DNA of 6,026 nt from positions 1 to 6,026 of the forward strand of contig CAZNQW010000237.1 of NCBI GenBank assembly GCA_964575225.1, given 5' to 3'. The notes under the pieces were generated by a model. That model was not told where the DNA came from and did not search any database. It saw only the letters and a program-made list of their open reading frames with translations. The position numbers and the translations under genes are program-made. This document shows, one piece after another, positions 4,522-6,026 of this stretch; within the stretch, counting starts at the first letter, position 1, and each line of letters opens with the position of its first letter. The DNA comes from CAZNQW01 sp964575225. Its GTDB lineage: Bacteria; Chloroflexota; Anaerolineae; JAAYZQ01.

Positions 4522-6026
4522 GTGAACCATAAGTTGATGGTAGTTCTGATTGTGGCTCTTTTGCTGTTGTGCGTTGGGCCTGCGGGCGCCCAGGGCGTGG
4601 TGAGTGTGTCGATCGACGATCTGAATTTCGAGCAGTTCCCCAAAATCCGCAGTCTAATCACCGTTCGAAATGAGAATGGCGTACCCATTGTCGGGCTCGG
4701 CCCTGACAAGTTCGAGATCATTGAAGACGGGCGGGCCTCGTTCCCACCCACCGAGGTATCGGCCCACGTGAACCCGGATGCCGACATCTCGGTCGTCCTC
4801 GTCATCGATGTCAGCGGCAGCATGAAGGGCAAGCCGATCACCGGGGCCATGCAGGCCGCCAACGCCTTTCTCGATCAATTATCGGCCGAGGATCGGGTGG
4901 CCGTCATTGCCTTTGCCGATCGAATCAACGTCGATCCAGAGCAGTTGGATCCCGAAAGGGAACTGGCCTTTACCACCGACAAGAACGCGGCGCGGAACAT
5001 TGTGAACTTTCTCGACACCAAACTCGGGTGGGATACTCCCCTCTACGATGCCATCTACAAAGGCGTCAAGATGGTCTCTACCGAGCCGGCGGGCAAGCGG
5101 GCCGTGATCGTCATGACCGATGGCAAGGACGAACGGGACAACGCCCAGGGGGTGGCAGTCAAGGACGCGGGCAGCACATCTACGCCGGACGATCCCATCC
5201 TCGAAGCCAATCGCCACAACATCCCCATCTTTTCCATCGGCTTGGGGACCAAGATCGACACCAAATACCTCACCCGCCTGGCAGAACGGACGGGCGGCGT
5301 CTATCAGCAGACGCCCGAAGCCGAAGAGCTGACCGTGCTCTTTGAAAACGTGTTGAACCAGCTCAAGCAGCAATACACCCTCACCTACAACTCGACCCTG
5401 CCCCAGGATGCCGTCTATCATAGCCTGCTGATCCGGGTCCAGTTGCCCCAGGGGCAATCTTATGACGAGACCAAGTTTCAGTTTGTGCAAGAGTCGGCGC
5501 CCATCCCGCCCGCCGAAGAGCAGACGCCGGTGTCCCCATCGGGTGAACCCACGGTCGCCATCGTAGCCCAGGTGAATCCCACGCCACCCCCGGCCATCGA
5601 AATCGAACCAGAGCCCGAAGCGACGGGCATAGGTGGGATTTTGGACCGCGTCAAAGAGATCATCGAAGAAAAGCCTCTCCTGGCGGCAGCCATTGGCGGA
5701 GGTGTCCTTCTGTTGTTGATCCTGATTATTGCCCTGATCATCGTACTGATGAAGGGGCGCGGCGCTCAAGAAGAAGAGTTTGCCACCGCTGGGTACGATC
5801 AACCCTACAGCGCGCCGCCCTCCAGTTGGGGGGAGAGCGCTACGACCCCAGGCACCCCGGCGTTGGATGCTGGCGGCGGTCGGACGGAGGTGGCCCCCTC
5901 CGAATGGCCCAGCTCAGGCGGCGGTTCCATGGGGCAGTTGCCGGGAAGCCGGCCGGCGGGCATGGGTATGGCCGCCGGCTTTGCCGGGGGAGATGCCCCG
6001 GCAGGTGGCACGCGCATCATCGAGCG
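4522..6026 (+). CDS. Secreted VWA-domain membrane protein with cytoplasmic tail (3' partial)
   Basis: An open frame of 501 codons from GTG 4522 that runs off the window without a stop. Residues 1-23 are a signal peptide (basic NHK, Leu/Val core, cleavage predicted after AGA); C17 lacks a lipobox. Residues 25-85 look like a beta-sandwich domain often found before VWA domains (NENGVPIVGLGPDKFEIIEDG). The VWA domain covers about 88-285 with a full metal-binding MIDAS site: DVSGS 96-100, T172, and D200 in MTDGKD. A further beta-rich part (about 286-325) and a Pro/Glu-rich spacer (326-368) lead to a transmembrane helix (about 386-410) followed by KGRG. The VWA domain is therefore predicted outside and the tail inside. 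The tail (411-501) is low in complexity and Gly/Pro/Ser-rich, and ends at GGTRIIE (T497), which resembles the DQTMII segment in front of the FHA domain of the neighbour. An FHA domain probably follows beyond the window. It lies 114 nt after the FHA gene on the same strand. The ligand is unknown. Confidence 0.9.
   Translation, partial: MNHKLMVVLIVALLLLCVGPAGAQGVVSVSIDDLNFEQFPKIRSLITVRNENGVPIVGLGPDKFEIIEDGRASFPPTEVSAHVNPDADISVVLVIDVSGSMKGKPITGAMQAANAFLDQLSAEDRVAVIAFADRINVDPEQLDPERELAFTTDKNAARNIVNFLDTKLGWDTPLYDAIYKGVKMVSTEPAGKRAVIVMTDGKDERDNAQGVAVKDAGSTSTPDDPILEANRHNIPIFSIGLGTKIDTKYLTRLAERTGGVYQQTPEAEELTVLFENVLNQLKQQYTLTYNSTLPQDAVYHSLLIRVQLPQGQSYDETKFQFVQESAPIPPAEEQTPVSPSGEPTVAIVAQVNPTPPPAIEIEPEPEATGIGGILDRVKEIIEEKPLLAAAIGGGVLLLLILIIALIIVLMKGRGAQEEEFATAGYDQPYSAPPSSWGESATTPGTPALDAGGGRTEVAPSEWPSSGGGSMGQLPGSRPAGMGMAAGFAGGDAPAGGTRIIE

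Noticed and set aside
3811..4530. Minus-strand open frame of 239 codons
   Set aside because: It is antisense to the FHA gene, which has a strong ribosome site and intact FHA motifs.
4879..5802. Minus-strand open frame of 307 codons
   Set aside because: It is antisense to the VWA gene, whose signal peptide, MIDAS motif and membrane helix are clear. The antisense product is a mix of Gly, Asp and Arg with no recognisable fold.
2036..6026. TerY-type triad (VWA, PP2C, kinase) of tellurite/stress systems
   Set aside because: TerY VWA proteins are cytoplasmic, and no PP2C or Ter gene is visible. Here the VWA protein has a signal peptide and a membrane helix.

Overview
The window reads as a GC-rich bacterial contig end. 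My best guess is Chloroflexota or a similar uncultured, metagenome-derived lineage. That guess rests on gene style only: a membrane-anchored Ser/Thr kinase, stand-alone FHA proteins, a VWA protein with a long outer domain, and an intergenic palindrome of a kind common in such genomes. No marker gene confirms it. The first 53 bases are not genomic. They match an Illumina P7/TruSeq read-2 adapter with an 8-base index, so biology starts at about position 54.

Left part (104-1417, minus strand): a complete HemL-like class III PLP aminotransferase of 437 aa, with its own promoter (-35 at 1505-1510, -10 at 1482-1487). Its substrate is not clear and it is probably unrelated to the genes on the right.

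Middle (1418-2035): a 618-bp divergent intergenic region. It holds the minus-strand promoter, a perfect 14-bp inverted repeat with a 1-nt loop (1654-1682) followed by a second, weaker GC-rich dyad, and a plus-strand promoter with both hexamers matching the sigma-70-type consensus (TTGACA / TATAAT, 1837-1864). A leader of about 165 nt with a 7-bp hairpin follows.

Right part (2036-6026, plus strand): a three-gene unit that is probably an operon. (1) A 567-aa protein with an N-terminal membrane anchor, an FHA domain, a complete Ser/Thr kinase domain and a second FHA domain. (2) A 210-aa protein with a disordered Pro/Gly-rich N-terminus carrying possible phosphothreonine sites and a C-terminal FHA domain. 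(3) A secreted VWA-domain protein with a complete MIDAS motif, one transmembrane helix and a cytoplasmic tail cut by the window end. The last visible residues (GGTRIIE) resemble the segment just before the FHA domain of gene 2, so this tail probably continues into an FHA domain.

Working model (inference): the VWA domain binds a ligand or protein outside the membrane, and its tail and the small FHA protein are substrates or docking partners of the kinase inside. The three or four FHA domains would read the phosphothreonines the kinase makes. A PP2C phosphatase would be expected nearby but is not in this window.
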